Source: JAWXBK01 sp034439975
GTDB lineage: Bacteria > Pseudomonadota > Alphaproteobacteria > Dongiales > Dongiaceae
Assembly (NCBI GenBank): GCA_034439975.1
Contig: JAWXBK010000020.1
Span: forward strand, 1-64,000
Direction of reading: 5' to 3'
DNA: 64,000 nt
Part shown: one piece after another, positions 52,468 through 60,698 of the stretch
Numbering within the stretch: the first letter of the stretch is position 1
Layout: every line of letters begins with the position of its first letter
Notes under the pieces: model-generated
Seen by the model: only the letters and a program-made list of their open reading frames with translations
Told to the model about the DNA's origin: nothing
The model's database searches: none
Position numbers and translations under genes: made by a program

Positions 52468-53205
52468 TCAGTAATCGACCCGGACGAGATAGAGACCATC
52501 GGACGGCGCGGTCGGCCCGGCCTTCGCGCGATCGCGCGCCTCGAGAGCCCGCGTCACATCGCTCGCATCCCATTTGCCGTCGCCGACCAGCCGCAGCGTG
52601 CCGACGAGATTGCGCACCTGATGATGCAGGAAAGAACGCGCCTCGGCCGCGACGACGATCTCCTCGCCGGCGCGCGTCACCGTCAGCCGGTCCAGCGTCT
52701 TGACCGGCGACGCGGCCTGGCAGATCGAGGAACGGAACGACGTGAAATCGTGATGGCCGACCAGACGCTGTGCCGCATCGTGCATGGCGCCGGCATCGAG
52801 CGGATGAACGAGATGCCAGGCACGACCGTGATCGAGCGCCAGCGGCGCGCGGCGATTGACGATGCGATAGCGGTAGGCGCGCCCGATCGCAGAAAATCGG
52901 GCGTGGAAATCTGCGTCGACCGATTCGACCGTGAGCACCGCAATCGGCAGCGGCTTCAGGTGAAAGTTCAGTGCATCGCGGACCGTTGCGCCGGTCGCCT
53001 CGCGCGCGATATCGACATGCGCGACCTGACCGGTCGCATGGACGCCGGCATCGGTGCGGCCGGCACCGAAAGTAACGACGCGCTCGCCGCAGAACGCATG
53101 GATCGCATCTTCGAGCGCCGCCTGTATGGATGGACCATTGTCCTGCCGCTGCCAGCCGACGAACGGTCCGCCGTCATATTCGAGCGTGAGCTTCCAGCGC
53201 GTCAT
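52468..53205 (-). CDS. truA: tRNA pseudouridine(38-40) synthase
   Basis: A 245-residue enzyme that makes pseudouridine in the anticodon arm of many tRNAs. The catalytic Asp52 is in GAGRTDAGVHATGQVAHVD. The N-terminal LTLEYDGGPFVGWQRQ, the RAYRYRI strand and SFLHHQVRNLVGTLRLVG near the end are typical. It overlaps fmt by four bases; together with fmt and def it forms a translation-related minus-strand operon. Confidence 0.95.
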   Translation of the reverse strand: MTRWKLTLEYDGGPFVGWQRQDNGPSIQAALEDAIHAFCGERVVTFGAGRTDAGVHATGQVAHVDIAREATGATVRDALNFHLKPLPIAVLTVESVDADFHARFSAIGRAYRYRIVNRRAPLALDHGRAWHLVHPLDAGAMHDAAQRLVGHHDFTSFRSSICQAASPVKTLDRLTVTRAGEEIVVAAEARSFLHHQVRNLVGTLRLVGDGKWDASDVTRALEARDRAKAGPTAPSDGLYLVRVDY

Positions 53206-54134
53206 GCGAGATGCACCGGCGCCACGAGCCGCAGCCCGTTGGCGAATTCGGCGGCGCCCATCGGACGACCGCCGGCGCGCTGCAATTCGAGCAGAGCGAG
53301 CGTTTCACCGTCACCGCAGCGCACGGTCAAATCGGGCAGCATGGTCCCGACCGGGCCTTTGATTTCGCCGGGGCGGCATTCGGCGCGCAGCACGCGCACG
53401 CGTCTTCCCTCCCAGTCGAACCAGGCGCCGGGCGCCGGGCTGAAGGCGCGCACCTGACGTTCGAGCATCGACGCCGGCTGCGTCCAGTCGAGTCTGGTTT
53501 CGGCGCGCCGGATCTTCGGCGCATAACTGGCGCCGGTTTCCGGCTGCGGCGTTTCTTTCAGCGTGCCGGCGACGATGCCCGCCAATGCTTCGACGATCAT
53601 CGCCGCACCGAGCGCCGCGAGCCGGTCATGCAAGGCGCCGGCATTGTCGTCGGGCTCGATCGGAACGGCGCGCTTGAGCAGCATCGGACCGGTATCGAGC
53701 CCCTCGTTCATGCGCATGATCGTGACGCCGGTCTCGCGATCGCCGGCAAGGATCGCGCGCTGGATGGGGGCCGCACCGCGCCAGCGCGGCAACAACGAGG
53801 CATGGATGTTGAGGCATCCCAATCTCGGAGCCTCGAGAAACGGGATCGGCAGGATCAGCCCATACGCGACGACGATCGCCGCATCGAGCGCGAGGGCGCG
53901 GAAGGCGTCGATCTCGCCGGGGTCGCGCAGCCAGGTCGGATGTCGTACCGCGAGCGTTTGTTCGGCGGCGGCGCGGGCGACCGCCGACGGCCGCTCCTTC
54001 TGGCCGCGCTCGGCCGGGCGCGGCGGCTGGGTATAGACGGCGGCGATCTCGTGCCCGGCCGCGCGCAGCGCCGCGAGCGCCGGCAGCGCGAAATCGGGCG
54101 TGGCCATGAAGGCGAGGCGTAGGGGCGACGTCAT
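53202..54134 (-). CDS. fmt: Methionyl-tRNA formyltransferase
   Basis: A 310-residue enzyme that formylates initiator Met-tRNA with 10-formyltetrahydrofolate. It begins LRLAFMATPDFALPALAAL, has the folate and catalytic motifs NIHASLLPRWRGAAPIQRAI and TGVTIMRMNEGLDTGPML, and a C-terminal OB domain from about residue 205. Four-base overlap with truA downstream. def lies 75 bp upstream on the same strand. Confidence 0.95.
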   Translation of the reverse strand: MTSPLRLAFMATPDFALPALAALRAAGHEIAAVYTQPPRPAERGQKERPSAVARAAAEQTLAVRHPTWLRDPGEIDAFRALALDAAIVVAYGLILPIPFLEAPRLGCLNIHASLLPRWRGAAPIQRAILAGDRETGVTIMRMNEGLDTGPMLLKRAVPIEPDDNAGALHDRLAALGAAMIVEALAGIVAGTLKETPQPETGASYAPKIRRAETRLDWTQPASMLERQVRAFSPAPGAWFDWEGRRVRVLRAECRPGEIKGPVGTMLPDLTVRCGDGETLALLELQRAGGRPMGAAEFANGLRLVAPVHLA

Positions 54135-54209
54135 GAGCCCGTTGTAGCGGCCGGGCCCAAGTCCGGCCAGAGCCGGCGGGGTATGCGCGAATCGCGCGGC
54201 TTCGGCGCG

Positions 54210-54761
54210 CTAGAGGCGCAGCAGGGCGTCTTCCGACTTCGCCGGCGCGCCCTCTTCCTTCTTCGTCTTGATCAGCTTGCGCAGGATCATATTGCGCTTG
54301 AGCGCCGAGATATGATCGATGAACAGAATACCGTCGAGATGATCCATCTCATGCTGGATGCAGGTCGCCAGCAGCCCGTCGGCCGCAAGTTCGCGCAGCT
54401 CGTCGTTCTCGTCGATGTAGCGCACCCGGATCGCGGCGGGTCGAGCCACGTCGGCGTAGTGCTCCGGCACCGAAAGGCAGCCCTCGTTGTAGCTGGCATC
54501 CTCGTCGGCAACCCAGACCAGTTCCGGATTGGCCATGCGCAAAGGCTGCGGTTCGCCCTCTTCGCCCGACACCATGTCGAGCACGATGACGCGCTTCAGG
54601 ACGCCGACCTGCGGCGCCGCCAGCCCGATGCCGGGCGCCGCATACATGGTCTCCAGCATGTCGTCCATAAGCTGGCGCGTCTCCGCATCGACCCGCTCGA
54701 CGGGCTTTGCCTTGCGTTTGAGGCGCGGATCGGGCGCGACGATGATCGGAAGAAGGGCCAT
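54210..54761 (-). CDS. def: Peptide deformylase
   Basis: A 183-residue iron-dependent enzyme that removes the N-formyl group from new proteins. All three motifs are present: GIGLAAPQVG, EGCLSVPEHYADV (metal Cys) and QHEMDHLDGILF (HExxH histidines and Glu). The C-terminus is Lys/Ala-rich. It is first in the def-fmt-truA order and divergent from rmuC across about 80 bp. Confidence 0.96.
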   Translation of the reverse strand: MALLPIIVAPDPRLKRKAKPVERVDAETRQLMDDMLETMYAAPGIGLAAPQVGVLKRVIVLDMVSGEEGEPQPLRMANPELVWVADEDASYNEGCLSVPEHYADVARPAAIRVRYIDENDELRELAADGLLATCIQHEMDHLDGILFIDHISALKRNMILRKLIKTKKEEGAPAKSEDALLRL

Positions 54762-54844
54762 GACGGCCCTAGGTATGGGCGGCCGCGAGCGCCGTCAAGC
54801 GGCGCGATTTCCGCCTCATACCCCCCATGCTAGGGTTGCAGGGA

Positions 54845-55921
54845 ATGGACGAATCAACCGTTGTTCTTCTGGGCCTCATGGCCGTAGTGGCGATCGTCGC
54901 GATCGTCGCCGGCCTCCTGCTGGCGCGCCGCCATGCCGGCGGCGGCGAGGCGATCGCCCGGCTCGAGGGCCAGCTTTCCCAGCTTGGCCAGGACAATGCC
55001 GAACTGCGGCGCAATCTCGACGCCGGCCTTGCGGGCATGAGCACGCGCATCGGCGAAACGCTGCACCAGCAGAGCGAGCGGACGCATGTGTCGCTGACCG
55101 GGCTGATGGCACGGCTTGCCGTCATCGATCAGGCGCAGGCGAACATCAAGGAATTGTCGGGCCATGTCGTCGGCCTGCAGGACGTCCTCTCGAACAAGCA
55201 GGCGCGCGGTGCGTTCGGCGAATCGCAGCTTGCGAGCATTGTCACCGATATACTGCCGGCCGGAACCTACAAGCTGCAGGAAACTCTTGGGAACGGCACA
55301 CGCGTTGACTGCCTGATAATGCTACCAAATCCGCCCGGACCCATAGCGATCGACGCCAAGTTTCCCCTCGAAGGGTTCCGCCAGTTGATGGCGGCGGAAG
55401 ACGAAGCAGGCCGCGCCCTCGCCACCAAGGTGTTTTCAGCAGCGGTACGCAAGCATGTCGTCGATATCGCAGAGAAGTACATCATCCCGGGGGAGACCGG
55501 CGATTGGGCGTTGCTCTTCCTGCCGAGCGAACGCATTCATGCCGAGTTGCATTCCGGCTTTGGCAATCTTATCGAAGAGGCGCAGCGTCGACGGGTCGCC
55601 ATCGTTTCGCCGGCCACCATGATGACGGTGGTACAGACGGTGCGGGCAATCTTTATCGACGTAAAGATGCGCGAGAAAACCGCAGAGATTCAGAAGCAAA
55701 TCGTCGAAATAGCCAAAGATGTACGTCGGCTCGACGACCGGGCCGGGAAACTCCAGCGCCACTTCGATATGGCGGTGCGGGACGTGGAAGAGATCCGGAC
55801 CTCGACGGGAAAGATCGCCGCCCGATCCGAGCGAATCAATGCGGGCGACGTAACAGAAATGGCCGATCTGATGGAAAGTGGGTCCGCGGGATCACTGGCC
55901 GCACCATCAGGCAAAGGCTGA
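54845..55921 (+). CDS. rmuC: DNA recombination protein RmuC family
   Basis: A 358-residue protein with an N-terminal membrane helix (VVLLGLMAVVAIVAIVAGLLLARR), a helical region to about residue 115, and the RmuC nuclease-like core: SNKQARGAFGESQLASIVTDILPAGTY, CLIMLPNPPGPIAIDAKFPLEGF and YIIPGETGDWALLFLPSERIHAELHS. The acidic and Lys residues fit a PD-(D/E)xK-like fold. RmuC limits inversions in E. coli and has been linked to phage defence. Start at MDESTVV; an ATG six codons earlier is equally open, and neither has an ideal ribosome site. Confidence 0.9.
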   Translation: MDESTVVLLGLMAVVAIVAIVAGLLLARRHAGGGEAIARLEGQLSQLGQDNAELRRNLDAGLAGMSTRIGETLHQQSERTHVSLTGLMARLAVIDQAQANIKELSGHVVGLQDVLSNKQARGAFGESQLASIVTDILPAGTYKLQETLGNGTRVDCLIMLPNPPGPIAIDAKFPLEGFRQLMAAEDEAGRALATKVFSAAVRKHVVDIAEKYIIPGETGDWALLFLPSERIHAELHSGFGNLIEEAQRRRVAIVSPATMMTVVQTVRAIFIDVKMREKTAEIQKQIVEIAKDVRRLDDRAGKLQRHFDMAVRDVEEIRTSTGKIAARSERINAGDVTEMADLMESGSAGSLAAPSGKG

Positions 55922-55948
55922 ACCAACCCGCTTCAGGGAGCAACGAGG

Positions 55949-56932
55949 ATGGATACATTCATTTCAGGCAGCGCGATTTTCGTCATCGCGCTGGTTATCT
56001 TTGCCCTCATTATCGTGTTCGCCGGCGTCAAGTCGGTACCGCAGGGCTCGGAATGGACGGTCGAGCGGTTCGGCCGTTACACCCGTTCGCTGCGGCCGGG
56101 CCTCAATCTCATCGTGCCGATCGTCGACCGGATCGGGCAGAAGCTCAACATGATGGAGAACGTGCTCGACGTGCCGACACAGGAGGTGATTACGCGCGAC
56201 AACGCGATGGTCGCGGTTGACGGCGTGGTATTCTACCAGATCCTGGATGCCGCAAAGGCGGCCTACGAGGTGCGCCAGCGCGAACTGGCGACGCTCAATC
56301 TTACGATGACCAACATCCGGACGGTGATGGGTTCGATGGATCTCGACGAGCTGCTCTCGCAGCGCGACCGGATCAACGCCCAGCTTCTGCACGTGGTGGA
56401 TGAGGCGACGCAGCCCTGGGGCGTCAAGGTGACCCGCATCGAAATCCGCGACATCTCGCCGCCGCGCGACCTGGTTGATTCGATGGCGCGCCAGATGAAG
56501 GCCGAGCGTGACAAGCGGGCGAATATTCTCGAGGCCGAGGGCTTCCGACAGGCGCAGATCCTGAAGGCGGAAGGCCTGAAGCAGTCGGCCATTCTCGAAG
56601 CCGAGGGACGGCGCGAAGCGGCCGTCCGCGACGCCGAGGCGCGCGAACGCGAGGCCGAGGCCGAAGCAAAAGCGACCACGATGGTCTCGGAGGCGATCGC
56701 CAAGGGCGATATCCAGGCGATCAATTATTTCGTGGCGCAGCGTTATGTCGAGGCACTGAAGGGCATGGCGGATTCGCATAACAGCAAGGTGATCTTCATG
56801 CCGCTCGAAGCAGCCAGCGTGATCGGCGCGATCGGCGGGATCGCCGAACTGGCGAAACAGTCGATGGAGAAGCAGCGCAGCAGCGCGCCCTGGGGCAACC
56901 GGCCCGCGGGTAGCGAGGAGAACCGGTCGTGA
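55949..56932 (+). CDS. SPFH/stomatin-family membrane protein (QmcA-like)
   Basis: A 327-residue protein with an N-terminal membrane hairpin (IFVIALVIFALIIVFAGV) and the band-7 domain (VPQGSEWTVERFGRYTRSLRPGLNLIVPIVDRI to about residue 190). A long Ala/Glu-rich coiled coil follows (ILEAEGFRQAQILKAEGLKQSAI). It forms large membrane assemblies that interact with FtsH-type proteases in E. coli. It is coupled to nfeD by a GTGA overlap, the standard partner arrangement. Confidence 0.92.
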   Translation: MDTFISGSAIFVIALVIFALIIVFAGVKSVPQGSEWTVERFGRYTRSLRPGLNLIVPIVDRIGQKLNMMENVLDVPTQEVITRDNAMVAVDGVVFYQILDAAKAAYEVRQRELATLNLTMTNIRTVMGSMDLDELLSQRDRINAQLLHVVDEATQPWGVKVTRIEIRDISPPRDLVDSMARQMKAERDKRANILEAEGFRQAQILKAEGLKQSAILEAEGRREAAVRDAEAREREAEAEAKATTMVSEAIAKGDIQAINYFVAQRYVEALKGMADSHNSKVIFMPLEAASVIGAIGGIAELAKQSMEKQRSSAPWGNRPAGSEENRS

Positions 56933-57381
56933 TCGCCTTCTTTGAAAGCATGGCCTTCTGGCATTGGTTCGTTCTCGGCGTCGCTTTGGCGGGGATCGAG
57001 ATCCTCGTGCCAGGCTCGTTCCTGCTCTGGCTCGGCATCGCCGCCGGCATCGTCGGGATCGTCGTGCTGGTGTTCCCGGAGATCGGCTGGGAATGGCAGA
57101 TGGTGCTGTTCGCGCTGCTCTCGGTTGTCAGCGTACTGGTCGGGCGTGCCGTGATGAAACGTATGGCAGCACCGGAAGGCGAGACGACCCTCAACCGCCG
57201 CGGCGAACAGTTCGTCGGCCGCGTTTTCGTGTTGGCCGAGCCGATCGCGAACGGGCGCGGCGCGATCCATGCCGGCGACAGTCTGTGGCGGGTGAGTGGG
57301 GCCGACCGGCCGGCCGGCGCGCGGGTCCGCGTCATCGGCACCGACGGCACGTTGCTTAACGTCGAACCGGTCAACGAATAA
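56929..57381 (+). CDS. NfeD-family membrane protein
   Basis: A 150-residue protein with two to three N-terminal hydrophobic segments (about 7-75) and a C-terminal OB-fold domain (NRRGEQFVGRVFVLAEPIANGRGAIHAGDSLWRVSG). It partners with SPFH proteins. The start is GTG, overlapping the SPFH stop by four bases, with GCGAGGAG upstream. It converges with the DUF4139 gene. Confidence 0.9.
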   Translation: MIAFFESMAFWHWFVLGVALAGIEILVPGSFLLWLGIAAGIVGIVVLVFPEIGWEWQMVLFALLSVVSVLVGRAVMKRMAAPEGETTLNRRGEQFVGRVFVLAEPIANGRGAIHAGDSLWRVSGADRPAGARVRVIGTDGTLLNVEPVNE

Positions 57382-57395
57382 CCCGGATGGAAGCG

Positions 57396-57423
57396 GCCCG
57401 GCGCCGGTGATGCGGCGCCGGGC
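57396..57423. terminator. Bidirectional stem-loop between nfeD and the DUF4139 gene
   Basis: A perfect 11-bp inverted repeat GCCCGGCGCCG/CGGCGCCGGGC with a 6-base loop, exactly between two convergent genes. There is no T-run, so it may act as a stalling hairpin or with Rho. Confidence 0.55.
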
Positions 57424-57429
57424 GCGCGA

Positions 57430-58857
57430 TCAATATTCGACGCGAACCTTGTAGGTCAGCGTCGTCTCGCCTTCGGCCGGCACTTCGACCTTCCATTCGG
57501 CGCGGTAGGCGTCGAGCTTGGTATGCGGAAGGCTTTCCTCCAGCACCGTCCACTCGCCGTCCATGCCTTCGATGAAGCGCACCGTCACCGGATCCGGCTT
57601 CGCATTGCGGAACACGATCTCGAACGTGCTCTCGTAGAGCTGGTCGGAGAGTCGATCGAAATCGGTCTGGCGCGTCCGTGCGGTCACGTCGAAAGCCTGG
57701 CCGAGCATCAGCCGCACGCTCTCGCCCTTCGGCGTGTGCTGGATCAGATCCTCGCCGACGAACTGCACGCGTCCCTGGCTGTCCGCCTTGTAGACGCGAA
57801 TGATGCCGCCGGGCAGCGGCATGCCGAGCCCGCCCGCCTCGTCGTTCTTGAATTCGACGAAGACGGTGGCGTTGACCCGCTCCTGCTCGCCCATCGGATA
57901 GTTGAACGCGTAGGCGATGTTCTCGAAGCGATATTCCTTGGCGACCGGGGTGCCGGTGCCGGAGAGCAGCGCCACCTGCTTGGTCTGGTTCTCGGCCAAC
58001 GTGGTCGGGCGGCCGAGCGTGTAGAGATGATAGTCGAGCAACGCTTCCTGGGTCATCGCCGGCATCGCAGCGGCGACCTCGGACATCAACATGTCCTGTT
58101 CGTCCCTGTACATCATCTGCTGCACAACGTTCACGTCGCCGGCCACGAGCTGCAACAGCGCGTCGCGATAGGCGGTGCCGCTCGAGTTGGTGAGCGTCAC
58201 CCAGCCGTTAAGATCGATGGTCGTCTCGTCGTCAGATAGTTCGGCGACATAGTCGGCCTTCCAGCCGAGCCCGCCGGTCAGATAACTGAGCGTCGCCGAG
58301 GCGTCGCCCGCGGACGGACTGTCGAGATCGATCACCAAGGTCGGCCGCGCGCGCAGATGCACCGGCACCTGGTCGAACACGATGCGGCCGGGATAGGCGG
58401 TCTCGATCCGGTCGCCGACGCGAACGGTGATGCCGCCGGCGGTCGAGAGCAACAGTCCCTCCTCGACGATATCCTCGCCGGTCTCGGGATTGGTGCGCAC
58501 CAGCCGCACCATCTGGCCGACCGACTTGTCGAGCAAGGTCTGCGGCGTCAGCAGATCGAAATTGAAATTCTGTTCGAGCACGGCGGCTTCGATGCCTTCG
58601 ATCGCGATCAGCGCCGTCTCGGGGCGCATGTACGCGCTCACATCGATGAAGGCGAGGTGATTGAGCCCGCTTTCCAGTGCGATGTCGCGCTGGTCGCGCA
58701 CCAGCGCCAGATCCTGATTGTAGATGGTGACCGCAACCGAGGTCTGGTTCTCGGGCGGGATTTGGGTCTCCTGCGCCTGGGCACCGATACCCGGCAACGA
58801 AACCAAAGCGAGGAAGGCACCGGCAAACGCGGTACGCCCCAACGAAAGATCGAGCAT
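57430..58857 (-). CDS. DUF4139-domain exported protein
   Basis: A 475-residue protein with a signal peptide (FAGAFLALVSLPGIGAQAQ-ET) and an all-beta mature part. VAVTIYNQDLALVRDQRDI at the start and the later LSYLTGGLGWKADYVAELSDDETTIDLNGWVTLTNSSGTAYRDALLQLVAGDV are hallmarks of the DUF4139 family. The C-terminus (FRNAKPDPVTVRFIEGMDGEW) is an immunoglobulin-like end. Periplasmic or surface location is expected; no enzyme motif is visible and the family's role is unknown. It is monocistronic. Confidence 0.85.
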   Translation of the reverse strand: MLDLSLGRTAFAGAFLALVSLPGIGAQAQETQIPPENQTSVAVTIYNQDLALVRDQRDIALESGLNHLAFIDVSAYMRPETALIAIEGIEAAVLEQNFNFDLLTPQTLLDKSVGQMVRLVRTNPETGEDIVEEGLLLSTAGGITVRVGDRIETAYPGRIVFDQVPVHLRARPTLVIDLDSPSAGDASATLSYLTGGLGWKADYVAELSDDETTIDLNGWVTLTNSSGTAYRDALLQLVAGDVNVVQQMMYRDEQDMLMSEVAAAMPAMTQEALLDYHLYTLGRPTTLAENQTKQVALLSGTGTPVAKEYRFENIAYAFNYPMGEQERVNATVFVEFKNDEAGGLGMPLPGGIIRVYKADSQGRVQFVGEDLIQHTPKGESVRLMLGQAFDVTARTRQTDFDRLSDQLYESTFEIVFRNAKPDPVTVRFIEGMDGEWTVLEESLPHTKLDAYRAEWKVEVPAEGETTLTYKVRVEY

Positions 58858-58989
58858 GTTTCCATCTCCTAGGGTCCGCCCCGATCGGGCGAAGGGCCAG
58901 ATTCTACGCCACCGATGGCGGAAATGCGGCGCCCCAGTGACCGTTTTCCGGCTGAAGGGGACACGCTTCGGTGAGGCTAGATGTGGCCC

Positions 58990-60693
58990 CTAGAGGTAGT
59001 CTTCCGCGCGGTCGGCGCAATCCGCCGCCGGATCGCGCTCGGCCGGATCGCCCCAGCCACCCCCGCCCGCCGCCTCGAAGCGAATCACGTCCCCCGCCTT
59101 GAGGGCGAGCCCATAGATCTTGCTCTTGAGCTTCTGTGCCGAGGCACTGTCGGGGTTGAGCACGATCCCGGCCGGCCGGCCCGGCTCGCCGCCATCCCAG
59201 CCCCAGGGCCTCGTGTCGGGCCGGGTCTGCTGGACGTAGGCGCCCATGATGCATTTCGAAGAGAGCATCTGGTAATCGCGCCGGATCGCGAGCCCGCCGC
59301 GATGCCGACCCCGCCCGCCGGAACCCGGCACGAGTTCGGTCCGCAGCACACGGAAGGGCGAGAGCGTTTCCATCACCTCGGCCGACAGGATCGCGCAATT
59401 GCCGCCATGGGTATCGACCGCGTTCATCCCGTCGGAACCGGCCGATCCGCCCATGCCGCCGCCGATGATGTCCGAGATCACATAATAGGGTTGGCTGCCG
59501 TCGTCGCGGCGCATCGCGGGACGATCGTCGAAACCGCCGGCCGCGAAGGTCGGGAACGCGACCTGACAGCCGGCCGAGGCGCGGGTCGGTGCCAGCGGAG
59601 CCATCGCGCGCAGCACGCAATCGGCCAGCATCTGTTGCGTCAGATGGCGTACCGAGACCGCGGCCGGCCGATCGGGATTGAGAATCGAACGCGCCGGCAC
59701 CTTGAGAGTCACCGGCCGGTTGCAGCCCTCGTTCTGCGGAATGTCGGGTGCGACGATGCATTTGACCGCGTAATGGACCATCGAGAGAGTCGAGGCGATC
59801 GGATTGTTGAGCGCATTGTCGCGCTGGGTGCTGGTGCCGGCGAAATCGACCGTCAGTTCCTCGCCCGAGACAGTGACCGCGACCTTGATCCGGATCGGAT
59901 CGTCGGTCGAGACATCGTCCTCCATCAGGACTTCGGCTTCGTAGACGCCATCGGGCATGTCGGCAACGACACGCCGCATATAGGTCTCGGCATAATCGAG
60001 GCAGGCCGAAGTAAGTGCGGCGGCCTCGTCCGTGCCATAGCGTTTCCAGAGTTCGGCAATACGCCGCTCGCCGGTGCGGCAGCCCGCGATCTGCGCGCGC
60101 AAATCGCCGAGATTGCCGCGCGGATCGCGCACATTGGCCGCAACGATATCGAAGATCGCCTGCACCGGTTCGCCGCTATCGACCAGCCGCAGCGGCGGCA
60201 GGATCAGGCCTTCGGCAAACACTTCGAGATTGTCGGCCGCTTCGGTGCCCGGAATCTTGCCGCCGATATCGACATGATGCGCGATCGTCGAGGTGATCGC
60301 GACCAATGTGCCGTCGACGAAGACCGGGCTGAACAGCACGATGTCCATCGTATGCGTGCAGCCCTTATAGGGATCGTTGCACACCATCACGTCGCCCGGC
60401 TTCCAGGTCTCGCGCGGGATCGCGGCATACATATGCTGCAAAGCCGTCGACATGATGCCTAGTTGGGCTGGAATGGTTTTCGCCTGCGCCATCATTTCGC
60501 CGTCGGGCGTGAACAGGCCGCAGGCATAGTCGTACATGTCCCAGATGATCGAGGAATAGGCGGCTCTACGCAGCGCCATCGACATTTCCTCGGCGATGCC
60601 GACCAGCGCGCGCTGGAACACGTCGCGGGTGATCGGATCGACATTGGCGCTGCCACGATGGGCGGCGGGGCGGGCACGGGCGAGCACGTTCAT
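58990..60693 (-). CDS. hyuB: Hydantoinase/oxoprolinase subunit B
   Basis: A 567-residue HyuB/acetone-carboxylase-alpha-type subunit. VDPITRDVFQRALVGIAEEMSMALRRAAYSSIIWDMYDYACGLFTPDG at the start, and MVCNDPYKGCTHTMDIVLF, ITSTIAHHVDIGGKIPG and VPGSGGRGRHRGGLAIRRDY later, are diagnostic. With subunit A it hydrolyses cyclic amides (N-methylhydantoin, 5-oxoproline) with ATP, or carboxylates in related enzymes. Substrate is not deducible by eye. It starts 5 bp after hyuA. Confidence 0.9.
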   Translation of the reverse strand: MNVLARARPAAHRGSANVDPITRDVFQRALVGIAEEMSMALRRAAYSSIIWDMYDYACGLFTPDGEMMAQAKTIPAQLGIMSTALQHMYAAIPRETWKPGDVMVCNDPYKGCTHTMDIVLFSPVFVDGTLVAITSTIAHHVDIGGKIPGTEAADNLEVFAEGLILPPLRLVDSGEPVQAIFDIVAANVRDPRGNLGDLRAQIAGCRTGERRIAELWKRYGTDEAAALTSACLDYAETYMRRVVADMPDGVYEAEVLMEDDVSTDDPIRIKVAVTVSGEELTVDFAGTSTQRDNALNNPIASTLSMVHYAVKCIVAPDIPQNEGCNRPVTLKVPARSILNPDRPAAVSVRHLTQQMLADCVLRAMAPLAPTRASAGCQVAFPTFAAGGFDDRPAMRRDDGSQPYYVISDIIGGGMGGSAGSDGMNAVDTHGGNCAILSAEVMETLSPFRVLRTELVPGSGGRGRHRGGLAIRRDYQMLSSKCIMGAYVQQTRPDTRPWGWDGGEPGRPAGIVLNPDSASAQKLKSKIYGLALKAGDVIRFEAAGGGGWGDPAERDPAADCADRAEDYL

Positions 60694-60698
60694 CGTCG

